A stretch of 64,000 nucleotides of DNA from DATGZH01 sp035297265 (GCA_035297265.1 DATGZH010000042.1:1-64000), one strand, 5' to 3'; positions 19,091 to 28,526 are shown, counted from the stretch's first letter. Translations and numbers: made by a program. Notes: generated by a model from the letters alone, not told the origin.

Positions 19091-21000
19091 CGACGCAGGG
19101 CGACCCGCCACTCGAGGCGGGTGCCGCCGCCCCGAGGCACGGAGCGCCGGAACGACCCGCCGAGGAGCTTGGCCCGCTCTTCGAGGTTGGCGAGGCCGCT
19201 CCGCCGGCTGGCGTCGCCGATGCCGACGCCGTCGTCCTCGACGGCGACGCAGAGGTCGCCGTCGTCCACCACGACCTCGACCCGAGCCTCCGTCGCCCGG
19301 GCGTGGCGGGCGACGTTGGACAACGCCTCGCGGACCACGGCGAGCACGTGCGGCACGACGTCGTCGGGGACCGCGCTGTCCACGGGGCCGTCGAAGTGCA
19401 CGGAGGGCTCGAACCCGAGCTGCTCGCCGGCCCGCTCGGCGAGCTCGATCACGAGGGCGCGCAGCTGGTGCTCGGCGTGCGCCGGTCGGGACAGGCCGTA
19501 GATGGTGTTGCGCACCTCTCTGATCGTGTCGTCCAGCGCCTCGATGGCCCCCGACACCCGCTCCTTGGCCGTCGGCCGCTCGATGAAGGCCAGCGTCGAC
19601 TGCAAGGTCATCCCGGTGGCGAACAGCTGCTGGATCACGAGGTCGTGGAGGTCGCGGGCGATGCGCTCCCGGTCGCCGGCCAGCATCACCTCCTCCCGGT
19701 CGGCCCGGGCCCGCTCGAGTTGGAGGGCCAGGGCGGCCTGGGAGGCGAGGCCCTCGGCCGCCACCACGTCGGCCGGGCTGAACTCGGGGCGGCCCTCCTC
19801 GCGCACCAGGATGAGGACGACGTCAGCCGCGCCGCCGGCGAGGACCGGCACGCCGAGCATCGGGCCGTCCGGCACGCCGTCGGGCACGACCACGTCCGAG
19901 CCCAGCGAGCGCCGGGCCACCTGGCCCGGCCGGGCCGACTCGAGCACCTGGGCCGAGAACGAGCCGCCCGAGAGGACGTCGTCCACCATGGGTGCGGCCG
20001 GACCGGCGGCCGCCACCACCTCGAGGCGACTGCCCCGTCGGAGGGAGAGCACCGCCACCGCCGCGTCCACGAGTTCGGCGACCCGTTGGCAAATGATGGT
20101 GAGCACCTCGTCGAGGCGGGTGCCCGAGAGGAGGGCCAGGCGGATCTCGGCGGTGGCCGACTGCTGGCGCTCCAGTCGCTCCTCCTCGGCGAAGAGGCGC
20201 TGCAGCTCCTGCTCGGCCAGCTTGCGCTCGCTGATGTCCCGGACGACCGACGAGAACCCGAGGAGGACGCCCACCCGGTCGCGGAGGGGCGACACCGAGA
20301 CCGCCACGTCCACCTCGGCCCCGTCCTTGCGCCGCCACCGCATGTCGGTCGCTCCCCGCTTCGGGTCGTCGACCGCCCGGGCGATGAGCTCGTCCAGCAA
20401 CGGCCGCGCCGTCTCGGGGACGAGGACGCTCACGTGCCGGCCGACGATCTCCTCTGGCTGGTAACCGAGGAGCTCCTCCGCCGCCGGGTTCCAGCTCGTG
20501 ACGAGGCCGGCGAGCGTGGTCGAGATCACGGCGTCGAGCGAGGAGCGGACGATGGCTGCCAGCTCGGCCTGGGCCGCGGTGGCGGCCCGCTGCTCGGTGA
20601 CGTCCCTCACCGCGGCGACCACGAGGTCCCGACCCGACGCCGAGATCGGGGCGAGGCTGATGTCGACGGGGAACTCGGTACCGTCGCGCCGCCGGCCGCT
20701 CAGCTCGAGCTTGTTGCCCATCGGTCGGCGCGCCGGGGCGGTGGCGAACGCCGATCGGTGCTGACGGTGGCGTTCGCGTGCCCGCTCGGGGATGAGCGTC
20801 TCGACCGGCGATCCCGTGAGCGAGCCCGGCTCGTAGCCGAAGAGCGACTCCGCCTGCTCGTTCACCGAGACGATGTGGCCCTCCCCGTCGACGACGAGCG
20901 CCGCGTCGGGGAAGAGCGACAAGAACGAGAACAGCGCCTCGGTGGACGCCGAGCCGTCCGACTGCTCTGCGGTGGAGGGTCCGGGTTCCGACTCAGCCAA
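19087..21000 (-). CDS. PAS-PAS-GAF sensor histidine kinase (NarL/DevS type)
   Basis: Cytoplasmic sensor kinase of 637 residues with no transmembrane helix. Two PAS domains (about 25-135 and 150-265; each with the FPVDISLAP or AEVDVAVSVSPL strand), a GAF domain (about 280-420), a HisKA_3 dimerisation helix with RDLHDLVIQQLF (phospho-His near residue 448), and a HATPase_c domain with VREALSNVARHA and the G-boxes DDGVGIG and SGLANLEERA. TTG start with a GGAG upstream; no better start exists in frame. No response regulator gene is adjacent, so its partner is elsewhere. Ligand unknown. Confidence 0.9.
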   Translation of the reverse strand: MAESEPGPSTAEQSDGSASTEALFSFLSLFPDAALVVDGEGHIVSVNEQAESLFGYEPGSLTGSPVETLIPERARERHRQHRSAFATAPARRPMGNKLELSGRRRDGTEFPVDISLAPISASGRDLVVAAVRDVTEQRAATAAQAELAAIVRSSLDAVISTTLAGLVTSWNPAAEELLGYQPEEIVGRHVSVLVPETARPLLDELIARAVDDPKRGATDMRWRRKDGAEVDVAVSVSPLRDRVGVLLGFSSVVRDISERKLAEQELQRLFAEEERLERQQSATAEIRLALLSGTRLDEVLTIICQRVAELVDAAVAVLSLRRGSRLEVVAAAGPAAPMVDDVLSGGSFSAQVLESARPGQVARRSLGSDVVVPDGVPDGPMLGVPVLAGGAADVVLILVREEGRPEFSPADVVAAEGLASQAALALQLERARADREEVMLAGDRERIARDLHDLVIQQLFATGMTLQSTLAFIERPTAKERVSGAIEALDDTIREVRNTIYGLSRPAHAEHQLRALVIELAERAGEQLGFEPSVHFDGPVDSAVPDDVVPHVLAVVREALSNVARHARATEARVEVVVDDGDLCVAVEDDGVGIGDASRRSGLANLEERAKLLGGSFRRSVPRGGGTRLEWRVALRR

Positions 21001-21160
21001 AGACGACGCTCCGCCAGCTCCACTGGGCCCCGCCTGGTCGGCACGACGAGCGGTCGTCCTGCCTCCCGCGGGACGGTCCCGCGGGGGTCACCGGGACCAG
21101 CGTGACTCTAACCCAGGGCTCCGGGGGCGACGGTCGTCGCGCCGCTCGGCTCGGCGCCCG

Positions 21161-21928
21161 TCACCGCCAACGGGCCACGACGCGGGCGAAGCCGAGGTGC
21201 TGTCCGCCGTCGGCCCGCAGCATCGCTGCCGAGCGCTCGGCTGCTTCCTTGCGCCAGCCGTCGAGGCGCGGTGCAGTGAGCTCGTCGAAGCGCAGCCAGT
21301 CGGCCCAGCCGTCCTCGACGTCGTCGGCCACCTCCACCTCGACGAGGCCGGTCTTCTCGAAGTGGGTCCTCCACCACGACGGGTCGTGGAAGGAGCAGAA
21401 CTCCCAGTCCCAGAAGGCGACGAGCTCGCCGGGGACCCGGCCGACCGGTCCGGCGAGCGACGGGCTCACGACGCCGAGGCGCCCACCGGGCCGGAGGAAC
21501 CGTCCGACGTAGCCGAGGTAGAGGTCGGCCGTACCGAAGTAGTGGTAGGCGTCGATGCTCACGACGGCGTCGAAGGACTGCTCGGCGAACGGGAGGGTGT
21601 GCGCCTCGACGTGGACGGGGACGACGAGGTCGGCCACCCCGGCGACCTCGATGCGGGCCCGGTTCTCGGAGGGGTCGATCCAGAGATCGGCCGCGGTGAC
21701 CGAGACGCCGAACTCCTTGGCCAAGAAGATCGAGGTCATGGCGCGGCCACACCCGAGGTCGAGGACCCGCAGGCCGGGCTCGAGGGGCAGCACCTCGGTC
21801 AGGGACTCGAGCAGCCAGAGTGCGTTGGGCCCCATCTGGTTCTCGTGGACCCAGTGCGGGTCGTAGCGGTTGGCGCGCCGGTAGCGCGGGTGGAAGAAGG
21901 GGTTGGCGCCCCCGGGGGTGTCGCTCAC
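21161..21928 (-). CDS. Class I SAM-dependent methyltransferase
   Basis: 255-residue methyltransferase. Motif I VLDLGCGRAM (about 54-63), motif II acidic residue in VTAADLW, post-motif DAVVSIDAYHYFG, and motif III LRPGGRLGVVSP. It resembles UbiE/cyclopropane-synthase-like small-molecule enzymes. Upstream GAGGAG precedes the GTG start. It follows no obvious operon, so the substrate is open. Confidence 0.85.
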   Translation of the reverse strand: MSDTPGGANPFFHPRYRRANRYDPHWVHENQMGPNALWLLESLTEVLPLEPGLRVLDLGCGRAMTSIFLAKEFGVSVTAADLWIDPSENRARIEVAGVADLVVPVHVEAHTLPFAEQSFDAVVSIDAYHYFGTADLYLGYVGRFLRPGGRLGVVSPSLAGPVGRVPGELVAFWDWEFCSFHDPSWWRTHFEKTGLVEVEVADDVEDGWADWLRFDELTAPRLDGWRKEAAERSAAMLRADGGQHLGFARVVARWR

Positions 21929-22211
21929 TGAGGGTCTCCTCGCTCAGGCGTAGGGCGTACGCCGAGGAACGGGCACCAGAGGTGCCGGCGTCATGGTTCC
22001 TACGGTCCGGTCAGGACTCAGGCCCGTCGAGGAGCCCGCATACGCACACTCCGGGTGATCGCGCGGCTGGGGCCAACGTAGCCGAGGGGCCGGGCGACCG
22101 ACCGCCGACACAGAAGTGCGGTGGCCCGAGCCCGGACCGTAGGGTGGGCGTCGCAACGTGCGACGGCCGCCGGAGTCGTCGGGCTGAACCGGTGCGGGAG
22201 AGGGGAAGTCG

Positions 22212-22877
22212 ATGAAGCGTGTCGCCGCGGTGCTGTCGGTCTTGTTCGGAACGGCCATCGTCCTCGTGCCGCTGGGCGACGCCGGGGCCCAGGGGGGCAG
22301 CCCCACCTTCGCCGGCTACACGGCCTCCTTCCCCGCCCAGGCGATCACCTTCAACGTCACGTTCAGCGTGCCCAGGTCCACCTGCCTGAACAAGCAGGGC
22401 CTCGACGGCTACCTCGCCACCGAGGCGGATCTCATCGGGACGAGCGCCGAGGGCGGCGTGGAGGACTTCATCAGCTGCACCTCGACGGGCAAGACGACCT
22501 ACCAGGTCAGCATGACGAACTCCCTCGGCGCGTCGGTGTCCGAGATGGTGAAGCCGGGTGACAAGCTGACCTACGAGGCGTTCGTGAACGCCACCAGTGA
22601 GACCTATTCCCTCACCGGGACGACCTCGGCCCCCCTCACCCTCAGCGGCCCGGGGTTCCTGGTCGACGGTCTCGACGCCGGCCAGGTGGCCCAAGCGGGA
22701 CCGTTCCCCCAGTTCCACCAGGTCAAGTTCTCGAACGTCGTCGTGAACGCCACGCCGCTCAGCTCCTGGCATCCGGTCGGTTACGACCAGGTGTCAGGGA
22801 CGATCCTCGTGCAAGAGGTGACGCCGCTCGAGCACCACGGCGAGGTCTTCTTCGTGGGCTACGTGTCCCAGTACTGA
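22212..22877 (+). CDS. Secreted protein, possible G1-peptidase-like beta fold
   Basis: 221-residue exported protein with signal peptide (MKRVAAVLSVLFGTAIVLVPL, cleavage near AGA at about 26). Mature part begins SPTFAGYTASF and has two Cys (STCLNKQG and FISCTSTG), a VKPGDKLTYEAFV stretch, and many short beta segments. The order FAGY, VP..C, GD.L...V recalls the concanavalin-like fold of G1 glutamic peptidases, but the catalytic Gln/Glu pair cannot be assigned, so it may be a non-enzymatic relative. RBS GGGGAAG. Confidence 0.6.
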   Translation: MKRVAAVLSVLFGTAIVLVPLGDAGAQGGSPTFAGYTASFPAQAITFNVTFSVPRSTCLNKQGLDGYLATEADLIGTSAEGGVEDFISCTSTGKTTYQVSMTNSLGASVSEMVKPGDKLTYEAFVNATSETYSLTGTTSAPLTLSGPGFLVDGLDAGQVAQAGPFPQFHQVKFSNVVVNATPLSSWHPVGYDQVSGTILVQEVTPLEHHGEVFFVGYVSQY

Positions 22878-22904
22878 GGGCGCCGGGCGCGGTCGCGTCC
22901 TCAG
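22874..22904. terminator. Hairpin between convergent genes
   Basis: CTGAGGGCGC pairs with GCGTCCTCAG (9 of 10). It includes the TGA of the secreted protein gene and the stop of the VOC gene on the other strand. Probable bidirectional terminator. Confidence 0.45.
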
Positions 22905-23290
22905 CCGCCGAAGACGCCGCGCTCGAGACAGAACTCGTTCCCCTCGGGGTCGGCGAGGACCACCCACCCGGTGCCGTCGGGACGGCGGCGGTCGTCGACG
23001 AGCGTCGCCCCGAGCTCGAGAAGGCGGGCCATCTCGGCGTCACGGGTCGCCGGCTCGCCGTCCTGTGGCACGAGGTCGAGGTGGACCCGGTTCTTCACGG
23101 TCTTGCCCTCGGGCACCTTGATGAAGAGCAGGTTGGCCGAGCCGTCGGGGGCGCAGATGAGGTCCTCGTCGTGCTCGGGGAGGTTCGGGTCGTCGGGGTG
23201 TTCGACGTAGCCGGTCACCGCGGTCCAGAAGAGGGACAGGCGGTAGGGGTCGGCGCAGTCGAACGTGATCGTTCGGATCCTTGCGGTCAT
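22901..23290 (-). CDS. VOC family (glyoxalase-like) protein
   Basis: 129-residue vicinal-oxygen-chelate fold protein with two beta-alpha-beta-beta-beta modules: ARIRTITFDCADPYRLSLFW at the start and RVHLDLVPQDG / WVVLADPEGNEFCLE in the second half. This version is typical of actinobacterial glyoxalase/bleomycin-resistance-like proteins with a C-terminal ADPEGNEFC motif. Metal residues are not all certain, and substrate is unknown. RBS GGAGG before ATG 23290. Confidence 0.85.
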   Translation of the reverse strand: MTARIRTITFDCADPYRLSLFWTAVTGYVEHPDDPNLPEHDEDLICAPDGSANLLFIKVPEGKTVKNRVHLDLVPQDGEPATRDAEMARLLELGATLVDDRRRPDGTGWVVLADPEGNEFCLERGVFGG

Positions 23291-23439
23291 GTCGGAAGTT
23301 CCTCCGTGGAGGCACCTCCACGACCGGATGCGTCAGGCCGCCGGTCGAAGAGGCGCGATGTGGTCGTGCACGGTTGTCGCACCTCCTCCCCGGCCGGGCG
23401 GCCGGACAGCATCGTGCCACACGCCGCGGCGGGGCGGCG

Positions 23440-26400
23440 TCAGGCGGCGTCGAGTCCGGCGAGGAGCTCGTCGGCCCGGGACCGGAAGGACTCGACGCCG
23501 GCCAGCTTGACCTGCTCGTAGCCCCGCACGAGGTCGGGGAGCTCGGCCACCTCGGTGACCTTCCCGGCCGTGGCCGGCGTGAGACGCGACAGGGCCGCCT
23601 CGACGACCGCGCGGTACTCGGCGGGCAGCCGGCGCTCGAGCCGGCGGACCGTCGTCCGACCGAAGGGGTCGAGCCGGGTGCCGCGCAACCGGCGCCCGGC
23701 CCGCAGTGCCCGGAAGGCCGGTCCGGCGGACGACCCGAGGCGGATCTTGCGCCGCAGTCCGAAGCGGGTGAGGAGCGGCGGCCGCAGCAGCACCTTCGTC
23801 CGGGTCCCGGCGCCGAACTCGTCGGTCAGGCGGGCGCGCTCGACCGGGTCGAGGTGGAGACGGGCCACCTCGTACTCGTCTTTGTAGGCCATCAGCTTGT
23901 AGAGGCCCCGGGCGAAGGCCAAGGCCACCGGGTGCCCGGCGTCGGGGGCCCGTTCGTCCTCGACGGCGGCCACCGCGGCGACCGCCTCCTCGTAGCGCCG
24001 GGCGTAGTGGCGGTCCTGGTAGGCGACGAGGTCGGCCGACCGCGCCGCCACGAGCTCGGCCAGTGTCGTCGTGGGGACGGGCGGGGTGGCCGCCGGCGAG
24101 AGCGCCCGTCTGACGGCGTTTTCGTCGACGACGGCGGCCCGTCCGAAGCGGAAGGCCCTGAGGTTCTCGTCCACCGACACGCCGTTGAGCGCGATGGCCG
24201 CCTCGATGGCCGTCGCCGGCACCGGCAGGCAGCCGTGCTGGTACGCCGCGCCGAGGAGGGCCATGTTGGTCGCCAGGTGGTCGTCGGAGAGCCGGCCGGC
24301 GATCCAGTCGGTGTCGAGGTAGGCGCTCTCACCCGGGCGCACGACCCGCTCGATCCGGTCGGCCACGTCGTCGGGGTAGTGCGACGACCGGTCCCGGACC
24401 ATGGCCGCCGTCGGCACCCGGGCGGTGTTGACGACCGCCACCGTCCGGTCGGGGTCGCACACGGCCAGGTTCGAGGGCGCGGCGGCGCCGAGCCCGTCGA
24501 AGCCCAGCAGGACGTCGGCCGAGCGTGGGCCGGCCGGGACCGAGCCCTCGACCGGGTCCGTCGCCAACCGCACGTCGGAGATGACCGGGCCGCCCTTCTG
24601 GGCGAGGCCGGTCTGCTCGACGCCGGCCGCCCGCCGGCCGGCGAGGTGGGCCGCCATCTGCAGGACCCGCGACACGGTCACGACGCCGGTGCCGCCGATC
24701 CCCGGCATCCGGATGACCACGTCGTCAGGCACCCGTCTCTCCGGTTCGGGGAGCGGTCCCGGCGGCTCGGGGCTCGCCCGTGGCCGGGGATGGGCGAAGA
24801 CCTCGACGAAGGACGGGCAGTCCCCGCCGATGCACGAGAAGTCCTGGTTGCACGAGCCCTGTTGGATCGCCGTCTTGCGACCGAAGGCCGTCTCGACCGG
24901 CACGAGGGAGAGGCAGCTCGACTTGTCGACGCAGTCGCCACAGCCTTCGCAGACCCGCTCGTTGATCCACACCCGTTCGGCCGGCGTGGGCAGACGGCCC
25001 CGCTTGCGCAGGCGCCGCCGTTCGGCGGCGCACCAGTCGTCGTGCAAGAGGACGGTGACGCCTGGCGTGCGGGCGAGCTCACGCTGGATCGCCGGCAGGT
25101 CTTCGCGCCGGCGGACCTCGGCCACCGGGTGGAGGCGGATCCGGCGGTAACGGCGGGGGTCGGCCGTCGTGACGACGACCTTGCGCACGCCCTGCGAGGC
25201 CAACCAGTCGACGACGGCCCGCACGCTCATCTCACCCTGGGGCGGCTGGCCGCCGGTCATGGCCACGGCGTTGTTGAACAGGAGCTTGTAGGTGAGGTTC
25301 ACGTCGGCGGCGATGGCGGCCCGCACGGCCAACGAGCCCGAGTGGAAGAACGTGCCGTCGCCCAGGTTCTGGAAGTAGTGCGGGTCGTCCGTGAAGGGGG
25401 CGAGGCCGATCCACTGCGCACCTTCGCCACCCATCTGGGTCATGCCGACGTGGTGACCCCGGCCGGCGTCGTCGAGGGCCACCATGATGTGGCACCCGAT
25501 GCCGAGCCCGACGAGTTGGTCGTCGTCGGCCCGGGTGGAGATGTTGTGCGGGCAGCCCGAGCAGAAGTAGGGCGTACGGGCCGGGAGGGGTGCGTCGCCC
25601 TGCTCGTCGGTGGAGACGGGGGAGGGCCGGAGCACGAGCCGCTCGCCCGGGACCCGTCGGCGCAGGTGTTCGAGGCGGGCCCGGGCGGGTGCGGGGAGCT
25701 CCTCGCCGAGTCGGGCCGCCAGCACGGTCACGACCGCCTCGCTCGTCACGGCCCCAACGGCCGGGACGAGGGGCCGGCCGACCTCGTCGGTCCGGCCGAC
25801 GACGACCGGCTGGTGGGGTTGGCGGTAGAGGGCCTCCTTCAGCTGCGACTCGACGAAGGCCGACTTGTCCTCGATCACGAGGACCTCGTCGACCCCGGCG
25901 ACGAGCTCGCGGAGGTGCACCGGCTCGATGGGCCACGAGAGACCGATCTGGACGAGACGCAGCCCGAGCGCCTCGCGGTCGGCCTCGCCCAGTCCGAGGT
26001 CGGCGAGGGCCCGGAGCACCGCGGCGAAGGGGAGCCCGGGTGCGACCACGGCCCGCCGGGGGCGGCGGGGCTCGAAGCACACCCGGTTGAGGCCGCTGTG
26101 GTGTGCGTACTCGCCGACCCGGGGCAGCCGGAAGGCGAGGAGGCGGCGCTCGGCGTCGAGGGACTGTGGCCCGACGAGGATCGGCTCGTGCATCTCGCGC
26201 CCTGTCTCGGGCATCGGGATGAACGAGGCCGGGTCGGCGAGGTCGACGGTGGCCGCGCCGTCGGCCAGGTCGGCCACCACCTTCACCGCCGTCCACGTGC
26301 CGGCGTAGCGGGAGAGGGCCACCGCGTGGAGCCCGGACGTCAGGAGCTCGGCCACCGAGGATGGCGTGAGCAGCGGGACGAGCAGGCTCTTCATGAGCTG

Positions 26401-26940
26401 CTCGCACGACGACGGGAGGGTCGAGGACTTGCACATCGGGTCGTCGCCCACGAGCGCCACCGCCCCGCCGAGCGGCGCCGTTCCCGAATAGTTCCCGTGC
26501 CGGATGGCGTCGGCCGCCCGGTCGAGGCCCGGGTTCTTGCCGTACCAGAAGCCGGTCACGCCGTCGTGGCGTCGACCGGGGAGCTCACCGAGCAGCTGCG
26601 TGCCGGCCACCGCGGTGGCCGCCAGCTCCTCGTTGAGGCCCGGCGTGAAGACCACCCCGGCCTCGCTGAGGAGGTCGGACCGGCGCTGCAGCTCGAGGTC
26701 GAGGCCGCCGAGCGGCGAACCCTCGTAGCCGCTCACGAACACCGCGGTGTTGAGGCCGCGCCGGCGGTCGAGCCGGCGCTGGTCGAGCGTCAATCGGACG
26801 AGGGCCTCGATACCAGAGATGAGGACGGTCCCCTGTGTGGCCGTGTACTTGTCGGTGAGGGTGACCGGCCGGAGCTCGGTGCCGCCTCCCGCGGCCGCCG
26901 GTCTCGTCGCCGTGGTGGTGGGGGGCGGAGCGGCGGGCAC
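23440..26940 (-). CDS. Indolepyruvate-type 2-oxoacid:ferredoxin oxidoreductase, fused subunits
   Basis: Very large single-chain 2-oxoacid:ferredoxin oxidoreductase (1166 residues). It decarboxylates aryl- or branched-chain 2-oxo acids to acyl-CoA and reduces ferredoxin. N-terminal pyrimidine-binding domain (from about 27, VSGYEGSPLGGLD), TPP domain with YFCSGCPHN (about 457) and GGEGAQWIG, an Fe-S region CEGCGDCVDKSSC and CNQDFSCIGGDC (about 660-705), and a C-terminal gamma-type domain starting MPGIGGTGVVTVSRVLQM (about 742). It follows the amino-acid dehydrogenase gene by 4 bp in one operon, which would supply its oxo-acid substrates. GTG start. It lies antisense to very long spurious frames. 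Confidence 0.93.
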   Translation of the reverse strand: MPAAPPPTTTATRPAAAGGGTELRPVTLTDKYTATQGTVLISGIEALVRLTLDQRRLDRRRGLNTAVFVSGYEGSPLGGLDLELQRRSDLLSEAGVVFTPGLNEELAATAVAGTQLLGELPGRRHDGVTGFWYGKNPGLDRAADAIRHGNYSGTAPLGGAVALVGDDPMCKSSTLPSSCEQLMKSLLVPLLTPSSVAELLTSGLHAVALSRYAGTWTAVKVVADLADGAATVDLADPASFIPMPETGREMHEPILVGPQSLDAERRLLAFRLPRVGEYAHHSGLNRVCFEPRRPRRAVVAPGLPFAAVLRALADLGLGEADREALGLRLVQIGLSWPIEPVHLRELVAGVDEVLVIEDKSAFVESQLKEALYRQPHQPVVVGRTDEVGRPLVPAVGAVTSEAVVTVLAARLGEELPAPARARLEHLRRRVPGERLVLRPSPVSTDEQGDAPLPARTPYFCSGCPHNISTRADDDQLVGLGIGCHIMVALDDAGRGHHVGMTQMGGEGAQWIGLAPFTDDPHYFQNLGDGTFFHSGSLAVRAAIAADVNLTYKLLFNNAVAMTGGQPPQGEMSVRAVVDWLASQGVRKVVVTTADPRRYRRIRLHPVAEVRRREDLPAIQRELARTPGVTVLLHDDWCAAERRRLRKRGRLPTPAERVWINERVCEGCGDCVDKSSCLSLVPVETAFGRKTAIQQGSCNQDFSCIGGDCPSFVEVFAHPRPRASPEPPGPLPEPERRVPDDVVIRMPGIGGTGVVTVSRVLQMAAHLAGRRAAGVEQTGLAQKGGPVISDVRLATDPVEGSVPAGPRSADVLLGFDGLGAAAPSNLAVCDPDRTVAVVNTARVPTAAMVRDRSSHYPDDVADRIERVVRPGESAYLDTDWIAGRLSDDHLATNMALLGAAYQHGCLPVPATAIEAAIALNGVSVDENLRAFRFGRAAVVDENAVRRALSPAATPPVPTTTLAELVAARSADLVAYQDRHYARRYEEAVAAVAAVEDERAPDAGHPVALAFARGLYKLMAYKDEYEVARLHLDPVERARLTDEFGAGTRTKVLLRPPLLTRFGLRRKIRLGSSAGPAFRALRAGRRLRGTRLDPFGRTTVRRLERRLPAEYRAVVEAALSRLTPATAGKVTEVAELPDLVRGYEQVKLAGVESFRSRADELLAGLDAA

Positions 26941-26944
26941 CTGG

Positions 26945-27949
26945 TCAGTCGGGTGCCACGATCGGCCGACGCAGCCGCTCGGACGCCAACTGCTCGCCGA
27001 CCTCGAGCGGCGTGCGCCCGGACGCCCGGGCCTCGTCGAGCACCTGTCGGACGCGGGGACCGATGGCCATCACTGCCTCCTCCTGCCGATTGTGGTCCCA
27101 GCCGGCGAGCAGCGCATGGATGGCGATGACACCCCCCGCGTTCAGGAGGAAGTCGGGCACATAGACGACGCCCCGGTCGGCCAGCAGCTGCGCCGTGGCC
27201 CGGTCGGCCAGGATGTCGTTGGCGGCCCCGGCCACGATGGCGCACTGCAGCTCGTCCACGTTGGCCGGTCCGACCACCCGGGCCACCGCGCACGGGGCGA
27301 GGACGTCGCAGGGGCTGCCCGGGACCTTGTCAGGGTCGACCACCAGGCCGTCGACCGCCCGGGCCACCCGCTCCGCCCGTTCCATGTCGACGTCGGCCAC
27401 GCCGACGAGGGCCCCGGCCGCGGCGAGTCGGGCGGCGAGCGAAGCGCCGACGTGTCCTGCCCCCTGGACGAGCACCCGGCGACCGCCGCAGCTGCCGTCG
27501 AGCGCGGCTTCGATGCCGGCGAAGACGCCGAGCGCCGTGAGCTCGGACGGGTCGACGCAGCAGATCCCTGGGGCGTAGGGCGCCATCACCTCGAGGTCCT
27601 CGACGCCCGTCCCCATGTCGATACCGGGGAGGTAGGTCCCTCCGAGGGCGCCGACGGCGCGTCCGAACGCGGCCATCACCTCGGGCCGGCGGGCGGCCAG
27701 CTCGGGTCCCGTGGGGGCCAGAATGACCGACTTGGCCCCGCCGTAGGGGAGGCCGGCCGCGGCGTTCTTGAGGGTCATGACCCGGGCCAGGCGTTGCACC
27801 TCGGCCGCGGCCGCCGCCTCGCTCGGATAGGGCCTCGCCCGCACCCCGCCGAGGGCGGGTCCGAGGGCCGTGTCGTCGATGGCCACCACGGCCCGCAGGC
27901 CCGTCGCCTCGTCCGACCACCGCAGCAGGTGCTCGCTCACGATCGTCAC
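26945..27949 (-). CDS. Leu/Val/Phe-type amino acid dehydrogenase
   Basis: NAD-dependent Glu/Leu/Phe/Val dehydrogenase family, 334 residues, close to valine and leucine dehydrogenases. Catalytic Lys in GLPYGGAKSVI (about 65-75), GIDMGTGVEDLE, and Rossmann motif VLVQGAGHVGASLA (about 160-173). It deaminates branched-chain or aromatic amino acids to 2-oxo acids. First gene of an operon with the ferredoxin oxidoreductase, divergent from an Lrp/AsnC regulator. The GTG start is preceded six bases upstream by CATAAT, so a leaderless mRNA is likely. Confidence 0.92.
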   Translation of the reverse strand: MTIVSEHLLRWSDEATGLRAVVAIDDTALGPALGGVRARPYPSEAAAAAEVQRLARVMTLKNAAAGLPYGGAKSVILAPTGPELAARRPEVMAAFGRAVGALGGTYLPGIDMGTGVEDLEVMAPYAPGICCVDPSELTALGVFAGIEAALDGSCGGRRVLVQGAGHVGASLAARLAAAGALVGVADVDMERAERVARAVDGLVVDPDKVPGSPCDVLAPCAVARVVGPANVDELQCAIVAGAANDILADRATAQLLADRGVVYVPDFLLNAGGVIAIHALLAGWDHNRQEEAVMAIGPRVRQVLDEARASGRTPLEVGEQLASERLRRPIVAPD

Positions 27950-27955
27950 ACAAGA

Positions 27956-27961
27956 ATTATG
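27956..27961 (-). promoter_or_regulatory. -10 of the leaderless dehydrogenase-oxidoreductase operon
   Basis: CATAAT on the minus strand, then six bases, then GTG 27949. The divergent gap (27950-28059) is clearly more AT-rich than its surroundings, as expected for a regulated promoter region. Confidence 0.55.
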
Positions 27962-28043
27962 GCCATCCAGGGGATTCTCTAAGCCTGATGAGGGGTCAAA
28001 GGCCCTGAGAACGCAAGAAATACGCGTGAATAGGAGTGTTCTT

Positions 28044-28056
28044 GCAATAAAATTGC
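28044..28056 (+). promoter_or_regulatory. Palindrome over the -10 of the Lrp/AsnC gene
   Basis: GCAAT-AAA-ATTGC is a perfect 5+5 palindrome. The -10-like TAAAAT (28048-28053) lies inside it and ends six bases before ATG 28060, indicating a leaderless transcript. A palindrome over the -10 fits autorepression by the Lrp-type product. Confidence 0.5.
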
Positions 28057-28059
28057 GGG

Positions 28060-28509
28060 ATGGCCGAGGTCGAGCTGGACCGCACCGACGAGAGGATCCT
28101 CGAGCTCCTGGCGGCCAACGCCCGCCGGAGCATGGGGGACATCGCCGAGCGGGTCTCCCTCTCGGCCTCCGCCGTGAAGCGGCGCATCGACCGCCTGGAG
28201 CGCCTCGGCGTCATCACCGGGTACACGGTGACGCTCGACCACGCCCGGACCGGCCGCCCCATCCAGGCCTTCACCGAGGTGCGCTTCGCCGGGAGCTCGG
28301 ACCTCGAGGAGATCCGCCGGGTGGCCACCGACATGCCCGAGGTGGTGTCGGTCTTCACCACCGCCGGTGATCCCGACGCCCTCGTCTGGCTGCGGGTGAG
28401 GGACATGGAGCAACTCGGGCGGGCCATCGAGCGGCTGCGTCGGGGCGGGCGGGTCACCGGCACGAAGACCCTCATTGTGCTCGACACCTGGAGCCCACCG
28501 GCGGCCTGA
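28060..28509 (+). CDS. Lrp/AsnC family regulator
   Basis: 149-residue feast/famine regulator. N-terminal winged helix-turn-helix RTDERILELLAANARRSMGDIAERVSLSASAVKRRIDRLE (about 7-48), and a C-terminal RAM ligand domain with VVSVFTTAGDPDALVWLRV. It is divergent from the amino-acid dehydrogenase operon, so it most likely senses an amino acid and controls that operon and itself. Confidence 0.93.
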   Translation: MAEVELDRTDERILELLAANARRSMGDIAERVSLSASAVKRRIDRLERLGVITGYTVTLDHARTGRPIQAFTEVRFAGSSDLEEIRRVATDMPEVVSVFTTAGDPDALVWLRVRDMEQLGRAIERLRRGGRVTGTKTLIVLDTWSPPAA

Positions 28510-28526
28510 GGGCCGGGTGTGCTCGC

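Noticed and set aside
18742..21105. 787-codon + strand ORF opposite the histidine kinase
   Set aside because: Low-complexity Arg/Gly/Asp translation, no motif; the kinase on the other strand has four clear domains.
23281..27129. 1282-codon + strand ORF opposite the ferredoxin oxidoreductase
   Set aside because: It is antisense to two well-supported genes; composition is Gly/Arg/His-rich and has no domain. High third-position GC keeps the opposite frame open.
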